A model generated the notes under the pieces. It made no database searches. It saw nothing but the letters and a program-made list of their open reading frames with translations, and was not told the DNA's origin. Both the position numbers and the translations under genes were made by a program. Below, one piece after another: positions 63,653-64,000 of a stretch of 64,000 bases of DNA (positions within the stretch are counted from its first letter, which is position 1; the number at the start of each line of letters is the position of its first letter). Source of the DNA: Gymnopus androsaceus JB14 (taxonomy: Eukaryota > Basidiomycota > Agaricomycetes > Agaricales > Omphalotaceae). The stretch lies in the NCBI GenBank assembly GCA_009733575.1, contig ML769403.1, positions 248,001-312,000 on the forward strand, given 5' to 3'.

Positions 63653-64000
63653 ATGACAGCCGTTCCTCCAATTTCATCTGCTCAGTACGTTTCGTTTTCT
63701 GATTTTCTGTGACTCTGTTGAATCTTTCCGCAGATTCTTCCCTCGCGCAAGTGATTTTAGCATAACAGGCCCTGTCTTTAACGCGTACCTCAGCCCACCA
63801 TCAGAAACTGTACCGACATCTCGAGTACCAACCACACATTTTAATGGCGGCTCCAGAGCAAATACTGCATCTTGGGTCGAAAGTGAAGTTTATGCGCAAA
63901 ATATGCTACTCAAAAAGCAAGGTTATCCCTTGTGGAAGCCAAAATCGGGTAATTTACGCCTTCCGGAGGTATACAAACGGGAGGGAGTTCAGATCGGGGA
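63653..64000 (+). CDS. Agaric-type protein with GYPLW...IGD motif, 5' part only
   Basis: Exon 1 MTAVPPISSAQ joins across a canonical intron (63685-63732) to FFPRASDFSITGPVFNAYLS, as in the FF..A..FSI.GG.F motif common to many agaricomycete proteins of unknown function. Further on are [34 protein letters not shown], matching the (R)GYPLW...YRxxGVxIGDVG block of the same group. The open frame continues past the right edge. I know this as a recurrent, lineage-expanded family without an assigned role. The start is supported by the usual short first exon. Confidence 0.7.

Overview
The window reads as nuclear DNA of an agaricomycete (mushroom-forming basidiomycete). Genes are broken by many short GT-AG introns of about 45-65 bases, the histone H3 has the basidiomycete-type C-terminal half, and several products belong to fungal families: a secreted sedolisin, A1 aspartic peptidases, an F-box protein and a GYPLW/IGD-motif protein. 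No bacterial, viral or CRISPR features were seen.

Layout. 1-15.6 kb is gene-dense: a secreted tripeptidyl-peptidase-type sedolisin cut by the left edge, a divergent Tpt1/KptA-like protein, a long ABCC transporter, a class I sirtuin and a Ser/Ala-rich protein. 18.3-19.6 kb holds a divergent H3-H4 pair whose H4 carries two single-base insertions. 19.6-27.9 kb, 31.8-35.0 kb and 37.6-43.8 kb are repeat-rich, with at least three families of degenerate dispersed repeats, a ~105 bp tandem array and a palindromic non-autonomous element. An F-box gene, an F-BAR/RhoGAP gene (RGD1 type) and NUP85 sit between these blocks. 43.8-45.1 kb is a second, inverted and intact H4-H3 pair.

46.8-56.3 kb contains two inverted paralogous aspartic peptidase genes. 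Between them lie a highly divergent H3 variant, a mitochondrial rhomboid protease (PCP1/PARL type) and an RKM5-type lysine methyltransferase. 56.4-62.6 kb has an NNF1 kinetochore gene divergent from a DSC1/TUL1 transmembrane RING E3 ligase, then a coiled-coil protein. A partial agaric-type gene runs off the right edge.

The genes do not form one pathway. The most interesting points are the H3 variant with a replaced N-terminal tail next to duplicated core histones, the quasi-palindromic arrangement of histone pairs and repeats, and recurrent single-base frame breaks in otherwise good genes, which may be real lesions or consensus errors. Exon boundaries were read by eye, so starts, ends and splice sites are approximate unless stated.
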